DNA of 64,000 nt, taken from the NCBI RefSeq assembly GCF_031755915.1, contig NC_083386.1, positions 18,833,001 through 18,897,000 on the forward strand. The letters run 5' to 3'. The notes beneath the pieces were generated by a model, which worked only from the letters and a program-made list of their open reading frames with translations, did no database searches and was not told where the DNA came from. A program made the position numbers and the translations under genes. Positions 12,179 through 24,471 of the stretch are shown here, piece after piece. The first letter of the stretch is position 1, and every line of letters starts with the position of its first letter. This DNA is from Ziziphus jujuba (taxonomy: Eukaryota; Streptophyta; Magnoliopsida; Rosales; Rhamnaceae).

Positions 12179-12999
12179 TTTTGGAATTATTTGTCTTATG
12201 CTTTGTTACATGCTATGAAAAAATTACTTGATTTAGCATATTATGACATAATAGAAGGAATGGTTTGGCATAAATAAATTTTGGTATATGGCTATACAAG
12301 TATATATATATATATATGATTATGTTGGATATTGTGAGAATATTTTGATATGATGGTAATAGGTATTATCTGATAAATTTTATAAACATTTTAGGCTATA
12401 AGTTGGATACTGGGTTATAGATAATTGGATACCATACTTTGCCATGAATATGGATTTTGTGCATTATGATTGCGTGCACTTATTTGACTATCCCCTACTT
12501 GGTCATGTAATTCTTGAAGTTGGTTGGGAGTTCTCGATTAACGATGCTGGGACACCAAGGGTTGTGTTGATAGTTTCCTCCTCCCCATTAGTTGATGACG
12601 TACTAGGACACTAATTGTGATTGTACAACATGTAATTGTAGTAGATATGGTACACAAAGATATAGTTAGTACATAACATATATAGGATAAGTTTGTATGC
12701 TTTTATATATTTTTTATTACCGATATTTATAATTTATGATTTGTAAAAATATTATTTATATATGAGGTAATGAATATTATCAGATTTTAATTTTCTTATT
12801 CAATGGTTTGAGAAATTACTATGTTTATAAGAATAATATTTATTCATAATATTTTTCTTGTTCACTCACTAAGCTCACCTTACTGTTTTTTTTTTTTTTT
12901 TTAAATTTTTAAATTGTTCCTTTAAGTATCAATTAACAAGTTATGTACACCACATCTAGGCATCTTCATTGTTTCTATGTTACTTCGTTATGGACATAT

Positions 13000-15871
13000 T
13001 GTAACACCCCGTTCCAAATCGCACCGGAATCCGTGCACGTTGACCGAGGTTGACTGTTGACCGTTGACCGAAAGGGTCAAAAGTTGACTTTTTGACTCGG
13101 TGGGAATTTCGAGTTGACCAGGGTACCGTGGCGAAGTGCACGATGCCACGAGTTCGTAGACTGGTAGCACGTCGAACACGGAGCTACGGTTTGGAAGTTA
13201 TGGACGAAACAAGTTGCGGTCCAAACTGTCCAGGGGGTGCCGGAGTTGACTTTTTGTTTATGGGGAAATGAGCTTTGACTCGTGCATGGTTGTGAAGTGC
13301 TCGTCGATACGAGTTCACAGACTAGCGGCACGCTCAAAACGGACATCCGGTTAAAAAGTTATGGACGTTTGAAGTTTACCGGATACCGTATTATTTTAAT
13401 GTTTTTGGGTCGATGAACAGTGAAATGCCACGTGTCAGCTTCTGATTGGTCCACGTGGCATGAACAATGTCACACAAGGGTTTTTATTTGTTAAAAGTCT
13501 CGGGGAAGAGAGAGAAAGAAAGAGAGGAGAGAGAAAGAGAGAGAGTCGCCGGCCACCGGAATTTTTGCACTGTTCCGGCCGATCTACAGTGCACGCACCG
13601 GCCACCAACGTTGCTCTCCTCATTTCTGGCAAAACCTCCAAATTTCACGGCGAACGGCCGCCGGACGCGCCCGGATCGGACCTCCGAAGTTTGGCGGTGA
13701 GTTTTCCCCTCCACCGCCGGCCACCGCGAATCGACCCTGTTCCGGCCTATCTACAGTACACGCCCCAGCTAGCCTTGATCCTCTCCTCAAGTCCGGCCGA
13801 CCCACCAAAAATCACGGCCATCGGACCACCGATGCGCCGGGATCGGAGCGTTTTCCGGCGAGGGGCCGGAAATCTTCAAACGGTGATTTCTCCGTCGCCC
13901 GACCTCCGTTTTGCTCACCGCTGGTCCCGTTGGGTTGCTCTCCTCAAGATCTACAAGTCTGCAAAATTTCACGACCAACGGCCACCGCACGCGCCGCCGC
14001 CGACGACTGTTGCCGGTGACCGCGGCGACTCGCTGGAAAATACTGTTCCGGCGAGTACCCGAAATTCCGGCCAGCTCCAGTCCGCAGTGTTCGACCTCCT
14101 GAACCCGAATCCGACTTCCGTTTCTGCCAATTCACGACGGTTTGGGAGAATTACGGAGCCGAAACTCGAAAAGTTTTCCGGCGAGATTCCGACCCCGTCG
14201 GGTCCGATCACCGGAAAGTAAGACCGAATCCGTGATCCTCATCACGCGAACTTCGATTCGGTATATAACTCGTAACCCTTAGATGTCGTTTGGTGTTCTC
14301 TCCCCGGGTATCCATTTGGGAATTACCCGAATAAAATATTAATATTTTTGGTTTGTGCACTGTGGTTGTTTAGGTGCACGCGCGAGTAGTGGAGTTGATC
14401 CCGAGGAGGATCTTAGTTGATTTGCGTGCTCCAGGTGAGTGACCCACCTTCAAAAATTATTTTGGGCAATTAATTATATTTAATTGGTATTTAATTTGGT
14501 ATTTAAATTATGCTCATGTGGTGTGGTTTAATTATGGTTTTATTGTGGTTTAATTTATTTATTATGCATGAGCATAGTATGTTTTGGTAGTATTTGTACG
14601 TGGTTTTAAAAATTGATTTCTCAGGCATAATTGGGTTAAATATTTTATGAAAATATTTGGTTAAATTTTATAAATTATGCCCGTGGTATTTTTATGGTTG
14701 CATTTCGTATTTCGAGAAATTGTGGTTTGTTGGTTATCAATTGTTTCGTACCGGGTTATTAAATAAAAATATGTGGGATGGTGTTTGTGAAAATTGGTAT
14801 ACTTCCCACGGTGGTTTTTTGGAAAAACGGTACGGTTGATTGTTTATGTTCATTTTTAGACGCACTCATACAGTATTGGTGTTCTGGTGTATGGTGTATG
14901 GACACGTGGTTTAGCACGCGGTTATTATATGGTTTAGCGTGCGATTTTTACTTCACCCGTGAGTTGCCATTGGACCGTGGGCAGGCAAGGTTATTGTTGC
15001 GCACAGCCGCCCCCCTCCTTGGCCGGGTGATGGTTTTTAGCATTCGGTACTGTCGGGACGCCGAAGTGACCACTGCAGGTTTCTCTCTTTAACCTCCTGC
15101 CAGTCGGTGCTCGGGACGCTGGGTATCGGAGGGCATCACCGGTATATGGTGTGGTGCGTCGGTGTAAATTGCAAATGGTGTTTTAAACCCCAAAGGTGTT
15201 CAAAATTATTTGCTATAATTTATTATCTTTTAATTATATTTGGGGTATTTATTTATTTAATTGTTGGTTGTTAAATTAGTTAATCCCTTGGTTTTTGGGA
15301 GGTATGTACATTGGGTTTTGTGAAAAGGTTTTAAAAAGGTATTTGTTCTATTCCTTAATTGCTATTACTATTATTTTTATTATCGCAAAAGGTGTTCAGT
15401 AGTTCGGGTTACTCACGGAGATGATTAGCATCTCACACTCTTAAATTCCGTTCCCTTAGGTGCAAGTGGTGGTTGACGTTCTTCCGGAGCGAACCAAGTT
15501 TTCCGCTGCTGTTGTGTTTCGAGAAGTATCTTTGTACTCTTTCATTTCAGTGTATTATTTCTTTCAGCCTTGTTGTATTTCTGTTGTTTAGCACTTCTTA
15601 AAGCTCTGTATACTATTGGGATACTCTTGTTTTATTTATGCACTGGACTGTTGTTGCTTTTGAGAAGTGCTGGAATTTGTGGAATCAGTTTGTAGTTTGT
15701 GGGAGGAATAAGGGGATGTTTTTAGAAGTGTGTTTTCAGTGCAGGTAGTTGTGGTAATTAAATCCCTTAGGGGAGGCTCTGTCGGATTTTCCGTTGGAGA
15801 GTTCGGTAGGGTTTCCCTGGGATCAGGGCTGTCTAGGATTCCGGGGAAGGAATTCTGGACGGGTCCTGACA
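13000..15871 (+). mobile_element. Complete solo LTR, gypsy family A (chromovirus/Tekay-like)
   Basis: The LTR runs from TGTAACACCCC to GGGTCCTGACA and is flanked by a perfect 5-bp duplication, catat (12,995-12,999 and 15,872-15,876). At 2872 bp with no internal domain it is a solo LTR left by LTR-LTR recombination. Long LTRs starting TGTAACACCCC are typical of plant Tekay-type chromoviruses, and the related copy at 24,472 carries gypsy integrase. The part at 13,500-14,220 is GC- and CpG-rich, with three diverged copies of a ~150-170-bp unit, and stays open for 253 codons by composition. Relatives: 22,572-32,651, 26,383-31,031, 46,014-47,073 and 48,638-51,735. Confidence 0.92.
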
Positions 15872-18178
15872 CATATTGTTCCTTTAGCTTGACTCCAATA
15901 ATATAAACATTTTGTCATTCACATATTCTAATGTATACATTATACATGGCATTTTTTATATTTTACTTTTATTCATTTGAACTCCTTAGATTGCTCTGGT
16001 AGATTAATCTAATATGTATAACTTTTATATTATCTTTAATTGATGATTTTCTAAAATTTCTATTAAAAATGTTTATGATATCTTATTTTTGCTGTTAAGT
16101 TATATCCAATTTATAGAAAGGTCCACTAAACTTTTGATACTAGTTCCGTGAGGTTTCTTTAGGAAAGACCCTCTCTAGTATCTTAAAATGGCTTTGGGAG
16201 CAGTCTTATCAACTTAGTATTAGAGTATTAGGTTTCTTGTTCTTATGGACTTGTACCTAGTTGTGCATCATTTTCGTTATGATATTTGTTTCATTATATT
16301 TGACATTTGTTCCTGTTCTTTATGTTTGTTTGGTGGTTATATGATGTTTGAGTTATATCACCATTCCTTTTCAATATTGTTTGAACATTTTCTTTCTGTC
16401 TTAATTTGTTTAGTTCAGTTGTGATATTTGAGTTGCAACATATTTTTGTTTTTCAATATTTTATTAGTCTTTATAGACATATGTATAGATATATATATAT
16501 ACACTGTATTGATTGGATGAAAGTATGACTTTTGAATCCCTTTTTTTTTTTTTTTTCCTTATTGTCCTAAAGATGCATCTTAGTTGTGGACATGGTGGCC
16601 TTAGGATTTAGCATGAGTTAGATGAGAGTGTCGATTCAACTGTATAAAGAGTGGATCCCATAATTTGTTTAGTTAAAGTTTTAACTAAAACTAACAAAGG
16701 TGGATTTTTTTAGCTTGAAAAGCAAGATCTTTTAAGTAGTACTAAATGTCGACTTATTAGTGGTACTTCCTTGGACATTTCCATTCAAAGATTATTCAAA
16801 AGGGGGTTGTTATGATTTTACATTAACTAGTAGTTTTAATATTAGAGAATGTAATATTAGTGTTGGAGTTATGGAGTTTATGTAGTTACCTATGTACATG
16901 GTACTGCCACATTAGTGGATTGTACCAGTGGTTTTGTATAATTTTGGATAGCTTATTGGTTGCCAGGATGGATGATTTAGACAAAATTATCATTTTCCAT
17001 GTAGCTTTTGTGGCAAATTTCACTTTATGATTTATCAAACAGGCAATGGACGCTACTATTGTGGATAGTTTACTCATTTTAAGAGGGAGTGTCCTCTTTT
17101 GGTACATAATAATGTTGGAACTTCCAGATCTAGTTTTACTCATCAATAAGCGGGTGATACTAAGAGATAAAGTATGCAGGCAAGATATGTGAACGGTACT
17201 TCTCCTAGTAGCATAGTATAATAGACACCTAAAGGCAGCGATAGTGGTCAGAGGGGATGATCATCAAACCAAGGTAGAGTTTTGCCATGACACAGCAACA
17301 TGGTCATGCTACGCTAAATATGGTTGCTGATGTATAATCACGGTCAACAATCAAAGATGGAAGCAAACCCAATTCTTTTTCTTCAAGGCTCTTGTGTTTT
17401 TTTTTTTTTTAAGATAGAATAGTTGCTATCAAATATACTTCAGCAATTTTATTTACAAGGAAGTTATGCTCGGGAGAACAAGTCAACCTAAGGCGTTGCT
17501 CTTTGAAGAATAAAAAACTCTTCCTCCATGACTTATGCTTGCATTTTTGACATGATATTTACTTTATATGAAAAGTATTTGCTACCTAGCTCTTATCTTG
17601 TATACTTGAAAATCTTCATTCAGTTCATGACTTTACAGATGAGGGGATGATAATCTTTTAAGTTGTCACTAGGAGAAGTAATTTTCCTAGAAATCTTATT
17701 TTAAATTAAATTACACTTTCATGGATTATGCTTCACAATTATAGATTGGATCATTCATGGTGTTTGAAGCAAAACTTGTCTAGTTAGTTACATGGTGCTG
17801 TTGATATACAAGAAGCAACCAATAGGGACTCGCTACAAGAAAGTCCATGTGTTCCATCCCAAGATCTTGTAATTTAAGAACCAATTGTTAAAGAAGCACA
17901 CAAATGAAATAGTTGCTTATAAACCAGAGAAACATCGATGCAAGCTCAAGATCCTTAATTTTCTTGTTTTCATGGATATAAAATTTCGAGTTCAATCAAA
18001 ATATGACTTTTGTGTTTCTTGTAGTTCATATGACAGACATCACTCTTAGTGTATCATAGGCAGAATGATCATTTCTATTGTAGATAGTTGACCATTTTAG
18101 AATAGATTGTCCTCATTCAAGGCATAAAGATATTGAAATTCCATAAGCTAGCAGAGAATTATTGATGTTAAGAGATAG

Positions 18179-19954
18179 TGATACAAACCTAGGTCGATTT
18201 GCTCCTAAATCTATATTATATTAGCTCGGATCGAAATTAAGTTCAAATTCTAATGGTCACCTTGATCTCTAATCAACTTGTGATTATTCTACCTTGGTAT
18301 ATAATGAAAACGCTATAATAGGTTATAGATGTTGATACGAACCTAGGTCGACTTGCCCCTAAACTCGTATTATATTAGCCCGGAATCGAAAAATTAAGTT
18401 CAAGTTATTATGGTAACCTTAACCCCTAATCAACTTGTGACTAAAAACCTTGGTATATCAAAGATGCTACAATAGGTGATGGAAATCTTATTAATAAGTT
18501 AAACTAAAACACTCACTCTTTAATGGTGTTTTAGGTGCACAAAGAGAACAAAGAGAATTCTTTTCTTATAGATAATTGTCTGAATAATATGTAAGCTGAT
18601 TTTTCATTAAGAATATGCCTTTAAATAGGTTTGAAAGAACAAAATAAAAACCCTAAAAACTAATACAAAACTGGCCATACATTGACACATTCCTAATATG
18701 GCCGAAAATTTCATTCATTTCCTAACATAAATTTGATTAATTAATTTCTTTATTTTGAATTACGAATTAATTAATTTACAATTGAAATAATAAAATAATA
18801 ACTTTCCTAAGTTAATTTTTCCAGAAAAAATAATTAAATAAAACCCAAATAAAAGCTAGTTTCCTAAAACAAAAAGTCAAAATCAAATTAGGAAACTTAT
18901 TGACTAGTTTGACTATTAAGCTAACTTTGACTAATTTCCAGCTTGTAAAGGCTCCAAATCTAACTCAGTGTGCTATGTAGTATGCCAAATAGGACTAATG
19001 ATGATTTCCACACATTGCCCTTGATTGGAATAAAAAGAAAATGCCAAATCAGCAAAATACAGTAAAGCCAGTAACAAAAATAGCAATTTCGGCCAAAAAC
19101 TCCTATGCCCAAATGCCTTCTTTGATTGCTTTTGCTTCTGTATTGACTTGTTTCCATGAGCTCGTAGTGATATCAATTGAGTTCAAAAATTTGTTAACCC
19201 ATTCCTTGCTACTTGGAGTCCAAAAATGCACTAAAACAGCTACCCGGGTCCATATCGGCCTTCATCACCTGGATGCATAAAATGGGTCTTGTCTCTTCAA
19301 AAATGGTTAAATATTTTTGAGAATTGATAATGTCCTGTATGAATCCATCCAGGTTGTCTTTAAATCTATTGGCTTGTGCTTTAGTGATTGGCCTGGCCTT
19401 TATTTGTGTTGGATCAGCACCCCAGCAGATAGTCGATTGTATGGGTTCGGGTGAATTCTCATCGGATGTCCTATTGATAAGTCAAACTAAAGCACTTGAT
19501 CACTATTTAGGTGTTTTAGGTTTTCAAAGAGAACAAAACGAATTCTTCTCGTAATAATTTTTAAATCAATAATGTAAGTTGCCTTTCATTGAAAAATAAG
19601 CTTTAAATAGGCTAAAGTCACAAAGATATAAACCCTAAAACCATATAGGATGCCTCATAGGATTAGGGCTGGTCCCTCGACATTGCCATTGATTGGAATG
19701 ATCAAAGCTTACTTGGATTACAAGATAACTCCTTTCTAGTGCCAATCATGCACGATTCGGCCAAAATTGAAGTGTTTATGCGAATGATGCGTTTGGACGT
19801 CCTTGCTTCTACCTTGGCATGATTCCATGGCCTCTTGGTGACCCTTACTTCCTAGAGTCCTCATATGTGCCTTTGTAATTAGTCTGGTCTTCAATTGCAC
19901 AGGATCATCACCCAGTGAGTTATTGTTTGCACGGGTACAAGTGTGTTCTCATCA
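18179..19954 (-). mobile_element. Outer family C unit, split by a second family C unit
   Basis: In plus coordinates it starts TGATACAAACCTAGG and ends TTCTCATCA. Flanks gatag (18,174-18,178) and aatag (19,955-19,959) look like a 5-bp duplication with one change. Its halves, 18,179-18,332 and 19,470-19,954, are continuous with each other when aligned to the copy at 23,126-24,141. A second unit lies between them. The minus strand near 19,930-19,860 reads DDPVQLKTRLITKAHM, the same coding remnant seen in the other copies. Its body is shorter than its relatives, so it has internal deletions. Confidence 0.75.
18333..19464 (-). mobile_element. Inner family C unit with perfect TSD
   Basis: This 1132-bp unit (plus-strand ends TGATACGAACC and CTCATCG) is flanked by gatgt at 18,328-18,332 and 19,465-19,469. 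It sits inside an older unit of its own family. The minus strand encodes a decayed tail, PITKAQANRFKDNL near 19,400-19,350, typical of the C-terminal end of many plant gypsy polyproteins. Further along is a TATA-like TATTTAAA near 18,630. TG...CA ends, 5-bp TSDs and a TATA box mark it as an LTR whose U3 carries the end of the pol frame. The last base has changed (CA to CG). Confidence 0.82.
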
Positions 19955-20200
19955 AATAGGGTACAAATAATCCAGATTATAGGAGATTCTACTAGAATTG
20001 GATAATATAGGCTAACATTTTATAGCTACAACTAGAAATAGCGACCAGGAAAGACAATAGATAGGCAAAGGTAGAATGTTCATCATGACCCAGCATGACA
20101 CCTAGATTGTTTAGATGATGTCACAAAGATTTTTTATCCATTGAAAACTCCTTATGGCCTAGATAGATGCTTAAGAATGGTTGCTTATAGAAAGCAAGGA

Positions 20201-21322
20201 CAACCATACTTTAAGTTTGATTTCTGTTTTTGCTACAAGAGGCTTATTTTTTAAGGGATATACTGTAAACTTAGTTTTTGCAGTTGATACTATTTGATAG
20301 CTTTTCATCTTTAAAGATATTGTTGGTTTGGAGCATATAGAAAGGCTATAAGAGATAAGATTGATACTTTTCAATAACTTCAGGATCTAGCAGTTGATTT
20401 TTTAGTATTAGGTTATGATATTAGAATTAATTTTTAAATTTTTTTTCTTATTTGAGGAATGAATTCTTCGAGTCTACTCAAAACTAAAATAAGTGTGGTG
20501 TTTCAAGATTGATATTTTGGGTTCATGAAAAAGTTTGGCCTTGATCTTTTGGATGTTTATTATAGTTTTCATTTTATTTTGGTAGTTCATTAATAGCTTT
20601 TGCTACATGTAAGTTGATATTTTGAAGATTATATTAGGCTATAAGAGTGATTTGAGGCTTTTTATTAGAATAACTATGAGGATTTTGTTTGATGACTCTA
20701 GTAAAATAATTAGTAAAACTGTTGTTTAAGGACTGAATAGTTAGAGATTCAACGAAGGTTATGGATAAGACATGCAAGAAGTTGAGAGGCTAAAGGAAAA
20801 GGCAAAAATAAAAATCTCATTTTTAATTTTTAGGTCACTGGTATTTGGTTAAGGAATTAGACATAAGTTATAAATTTTCTTTTAGATTATGAATGGATTA
20901 TTAGAGCTAGTTATAATTGGTAAGAGATATGATTTTTGCAAGAGTGATATTAATGGTTTTAAGATGACTTTGAATTCATCACTAGAATATATCTTATGCT
21001 ATTTCGTTTTTGGAGTTGATAGACATCTCTTGTTACTATTATTTCTTTGTGGATTTATAGTTGACCACTTTAGATTTGTTCTTGCTTTAGGACTATTTGT
21101 GGAGATATTAAAGTTTGAATATTATGGTTGTGATATTCGAGGAGTTAACTTTTGTTTTGTGAAGTTAAAAGTTTTATCAGTTAAGGGTTGGAACTTGAGT
21201 GCTTAATGGTTTGTATATCACATTGGTGTTCTCCAAGTGTGAGCTTGGTTGGGTTAACTGAAAGCTCGTGGACAAGTAATTTCTACAAATGGAAATTTTA
21301 TGTTTTCTCAAAAGCTTAGTAA
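20201..21322. other. AT-rich interval, no supported gene
   Basis: The longest frame (20,889-21,206, 105 codons, hydrophobic, Leu/Phe-rich) has no recognisable domain and no start context or splice structure. The stretch may be the remainder of the family B gypsy internal region, too diverged to read. Confidence 0.4.
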
Positions 21323-22034
21323 TGTTGGATTGCTAATGATTAGATCATGCATGGTCAACATCTTTACATGTTCCTGTAACAGAATCATGGCATTATAAAC
21401 CATGATGGTGAGCAAACCCGAGGCCCAGTTACTTAGGCCCAAAGGTTTTCAATTCAAGAATGCATGATTATATGATTAAAATGTATTAGGTAAATTAGGA
21501 CTTAAGAAAAAACAAGCACCTCAATGACATGGAAGCATCTCGGTGACATGGATGATGACATGATAGCTGCTCGGTGATATAAAGTCTTATCATTCGACCA
21601 ACCTCTCATCCAATGTATGTCAAGACATGTGGCATCATGCGTGAGGACTACTTAAACTTGAATGACTCAATAAGGTAGCAAAACTTGTCAATATTTAAGA
21701 ATGCATGTGATGAAGTTGCATTCACACCTGTACTTGCTTCACCATGAAGTACTTAAAAACTATTAGTGCTTAGATTTGGCCATGGTGTGCTTTCACATCA
21801 CTTTTACATGCTACGCATATGTGTAACAATATAATGAATGAATTGAATTTGGTTTTGATAAAACACCTTATTTTTCCTTTTGAAAAATAAGAGAAAACAT
21901 TCATATAGGCCTAGGTGAAAATTTTGGTAGCTTATTTGAAAGCATCAAGGCCGAGCTCATCAAAACCTTTCCAAAATCAATTTCCAACAGTTTTAAACCC
22001 TTGTTCTCATTATATAAACCTTGCCCTAATATTT
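21323..22034 (+). mobile_element. 5' LTR of copia element 1
   Basis: The stretch starts TGTTGGATTGC and ends AATATTTCA. Five bases later comes the primer-binding site (22,040), and the gag start follows at 22,113. A TATA-like TATATAAA occurs near 22,012. The 3' partner LTR has been lost, so the left boundary cannot be checked by comparison and is approximate. Confidence 0.5.
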
Positions 22035-22039
22035 CAAAT

Positions 22040-22051
22040 TGGTATAAGAGC
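22040..22051 (+). other. Primer-binding site of copia element 1
   Basis: TGGTATAAGAGC differs by one base from TGGTATCAGAGC, the complement of the initiator tRNA-Met 3' end used by most plant LTR retrotransposons. It lies just inside the 5' LTR end. Confidence 0.75.
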
Positions 22052-23125
22052 TTTGTTTCATTAATCCTTTTCAATAACCAAGTAAGAATCCAAAGAATAC
22101 CCATCGATTTCAATGGCTTCTTCACATTTTTTAGCACCTTCACCTCCTTTGTTTGATGGCCAAAATTACTCAATTTAGTTAATCAAAATAAAAGCCTATC
22201 TTCAAGCTTAGGACCTTTAAGAGTAGGTTGAATATGATTGTGAACGAGAACCTTTATGGGAAAGAGCTTCTGTAAACCAAATTAAACTCCATGGTGGAGA
22301 AAATACAAGACCTTATAAAGCTCTCACAGCAATATAAGCTGGTATTATTGATGAGAACTTTACAAAGATTATGACTTGCACAACACCTAAATAGGCTTGG
22401 AAAAGGCTTCAGGAGGAGTTTAAAGGAAACACAAGAACAAAAAAAATGCAGCTACTTAACTTTAGAAGAGAGTTTTAGAATCTGAAAATGCTAGAGCATA
22501 AAACCATGAAAGAGCTCTAAAACAAAATCATGAAAATTGTGATCAAATCCAGTTACAAGGTGAAGACTTTCTGTAGCACCCCTTCTCGAAGTACATCGAA
22601 ATTTTCTAAATTTGATCGAAGTTGGTCGGTTTGACCATCGTTGACAAAGAGGGGTCAAACTTTGACTTTTTGATTCGGATGAAATTTTGCATTGACCAAG
22701 TCAGCATTGTGGAGTATGCATTTTATGGAGTTCGTAGACTAGTAGTATATAAAAAACGGAGCTACGATCTGAAAGTTATGAGCAAAACAAATTAACGTCT
22801 GAACTGTCCAAGTGTGCTCGAGTTGACTTTTATTCTTGTAAAATTTAGCTTTGACTCATATATGATTGTGATGTACTTGTCGATACGAGTTTTAGACTAG
22901 TGGCACGCCTAATTTGGACTTATGGTTTGAAAGTTACGGACCCGTGAAGTTTTTCCGAGATAGTGGTTACTATTCATCGATCTGTGAGTGTGTGAATAGT
23001 GTCACCATGTGTCAAAATTTGCCTACCCCTTGAGTGCATAGTGACATCCATAGAAGGCATTTTCATTGGCTAAGAAGGGGGGAAAGAGAAGGGGAGAGAA
23101 AGGAGAGAAAAGAGGAGAGAGAAAG

Positions 23126-24141
23126 TGATACGAACCTAGGAGGACCTGCTCCTAAACCCATATTATATTAGCCCGGATCTTTAATTAAGTTCAAGTTCTA
23201 ATGGAATGGACCTCAACCCATAACCAACCTATGATTAGAAACCTTGGTATAATGTAGACGCCACAATAGGGGATGGAAAACTTATTGATAAGTCAAGCTA
23301 AAACAACCAATTCTCTAATGGTGTTTTAGGTGTTCTCAAAGAACAAATAGATAATTAATCTCACAAGTATTTTCTCAATCAAATAAAAGTTGTATTCATA
23401 TTGAAAAATAAGCCTTTAAATAGGCTTTGAAAGAAACAAAATAAACCCCAAAAACCCTAGATAAAACCGGCCACACACTTAAAGAAACCTAGTTGGCCGC
23501 AACTATACTTCCTTTCCTAATCTAAGTTTGATTAATTAATTCCTTTATATTAAATTAGGAATTAATTAATTTACAATAAAATAAAAACCTTCCTAAAGTT
23601 ATTTGTCCAGAAAATAAATAAATAAAAACCCAAAAAGAAATAAAGTCAATCACAAATTAGGTAACGAGTTGACTTTGACATCTAGGCTGAATTATGTCTT
23701 CAACCGAGCTAACTTATGTCTTCCTGATGTCCGAGCTAACTTATGGCCTATCCGAGCTAACTGATGTCTGTCTGAGCTAAGTTGTGTCTGGCCGAGCTAA
23801 CTGATGTCTGTCCGAGCTAAGTTGTGTCTGGCCGAGCTAACTGATGTCTATCCGAGCTAAGTTACATCCAATGTCCGAAGTCCGAGATCAGATGTCCGAT
23901 ATAGTTGATAGCCGAGGTGGAATGTTGTCTGAGGTATAAATGTGCTGTTGATGTCCAAAGGAACTGGTGTTGTCCGAGACATGGATGGACTGATGTTGTC
24001 CGAGGTAAAAATGCTCCCCGAGGTATGGATGTGCTCCAACGTATGGATGCCCTCCGAGGTATCCGAGAAATGGTTGCCCTCCGAGGTATGGATATCCTCT
24101 GAGACATGGATGGATGTGTGGGCGCGGGTAGAATCACATCA
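23126..24141 (-). mobile_element. Family C solo LTR carrying a minisatellite
   Basis: The plus-strand ends are TGATACGAACC and GAATCACATCA, with perfect duplication gaaag (23,121-23,125 and 24,142-24,146). It interrupts the 5' LTR of the family A element, whose sequence resumes on the far side. A TATA-like TATTTAAA (minus strand, 23,422-23,415) is shared with the other copies. Unlike them, the half distal to the TATA box (23,700-24,120) is filled with short tandem repeats based on CCGAG, which replace the coding remnant seen elsewhere. Confidence 0.85.
23690..24120. repeat. Minisatellite with CCGAG core
   Basis: From about 23,690 to 23,870 a 20-bp unit ending TGTCTGGCCGAGCTAA is repeated. 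Pairs of units form an exact 40-bp period at 23,761, 23,801 and 23,841. From about 23,920 to 24,115 the pattern changes to units around CCTCCGAGGTATGGATG. Both halves share the CCGAG core, so the second probably derives from the first. Short frames through this region are artefacts. Confidence 0.85.
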
Positions 24142-24471
24142 GAAAGAGAGAGAAAAGGGGGGAAAGAACCGGCCACCACTAGTTGGCCACTCTCTGGCTG
24201 CCCAACCACCATATGTGCAACACCCCTAGGAAGCCCACTTGAAAATCGGTCGGGCACCCAAAACCCATGGCCAGATAGTCGGCGACGGACCCAAATTGGG
24301 GCTTTTTTGATCTGCGGTGCGGTTTTCTTCTCTGGCTGATTTCTCCCAAAACAGCCACCCCTTTTTGACACCGCCAGTCCCATTGGCTTACCCATCCTCC
24401 GATCTACCTCCCCACCAAATTTCACGACCATTGGCCACCGGACACATCACCGGCAGTGAGCTTTTCCGACG

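Larger units (their letters stand above)
10786..16210 (+). mobile_element. Ty3/gypsy-like 5' LTR, family B, split by a solo LTR
   Basis: The LTR probably begins TGTAAGAACTG at 10786. It ends near 16210 after a conserved tail (ATATCCAATTTATAGAAAGG, then GACCCTCTCTAG) shared with the copies at 34,842-35,053 and 35,267-39,680. Mid-LTR sequence at about 12,420-12,660 aligns with 38,625-38,885. A family A solo LTR (13,000-15,871) and its TSD are inserted; without them the LTR is about 2.5 kb. A degenerate gypsy gag follows directly, so this is the element's 5' LTR. The start is less certain than the end. Confidence 0.6.
16211..20200 (+). pseudogene. Degenerate Ty3/gypsy gag region, split by family C units
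   Basis: Directly after the family B LTR, AGTATTAGAGTATTAGGTTT looks like a mutated tRNA-Met primer-binding site and the start of a gypsy internal region. A zinc-knuckle remnant is readable near 17,055-17,100 (YYCG, stop, FTHFKRECP). A second, more decayed copy lies near 18,055-18,125. Downstream pieces (GRVLP, and near 20,070 GRMFIMTQHD) match the usual sequence after the gag knuckle. Stops are frequent throughout. The block 18,179-19,954 is a later insertion. Two knuckle copies 1 kb apart imply a duplication or two overlapping remnants. Confidence 0.5.

Noticed and set aside
12065..12277. Tyr-rich 70-codon frame
   Set aside because: It is a translation of an ATT microsatellite.
13460..14221. 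253-codon open frame, the longest apart from the UGT exons
   Set aside because: It lies wholly inside a TSD-bounded solo LTR, in a GC-rich block with overlapping long frames on both strands. Its translation is Arg/Pro/Ser-rich and low in structure. Composition explains it.
20889..21206. 105-codon hydrophobic frame as a membrane protein
   Set aside because: No conserved motif, AT-driven Phe/Leu/Tyr content, no splice or promoter support, and it lies between retrotransposon remnants.
23862..24431. 189-codon minus-strand frame
   Set aside because: It spans a minisatellite, a solo-LTR end and a gypsy LTR. It crosses a TSD boundary, so it cannot be one gene.
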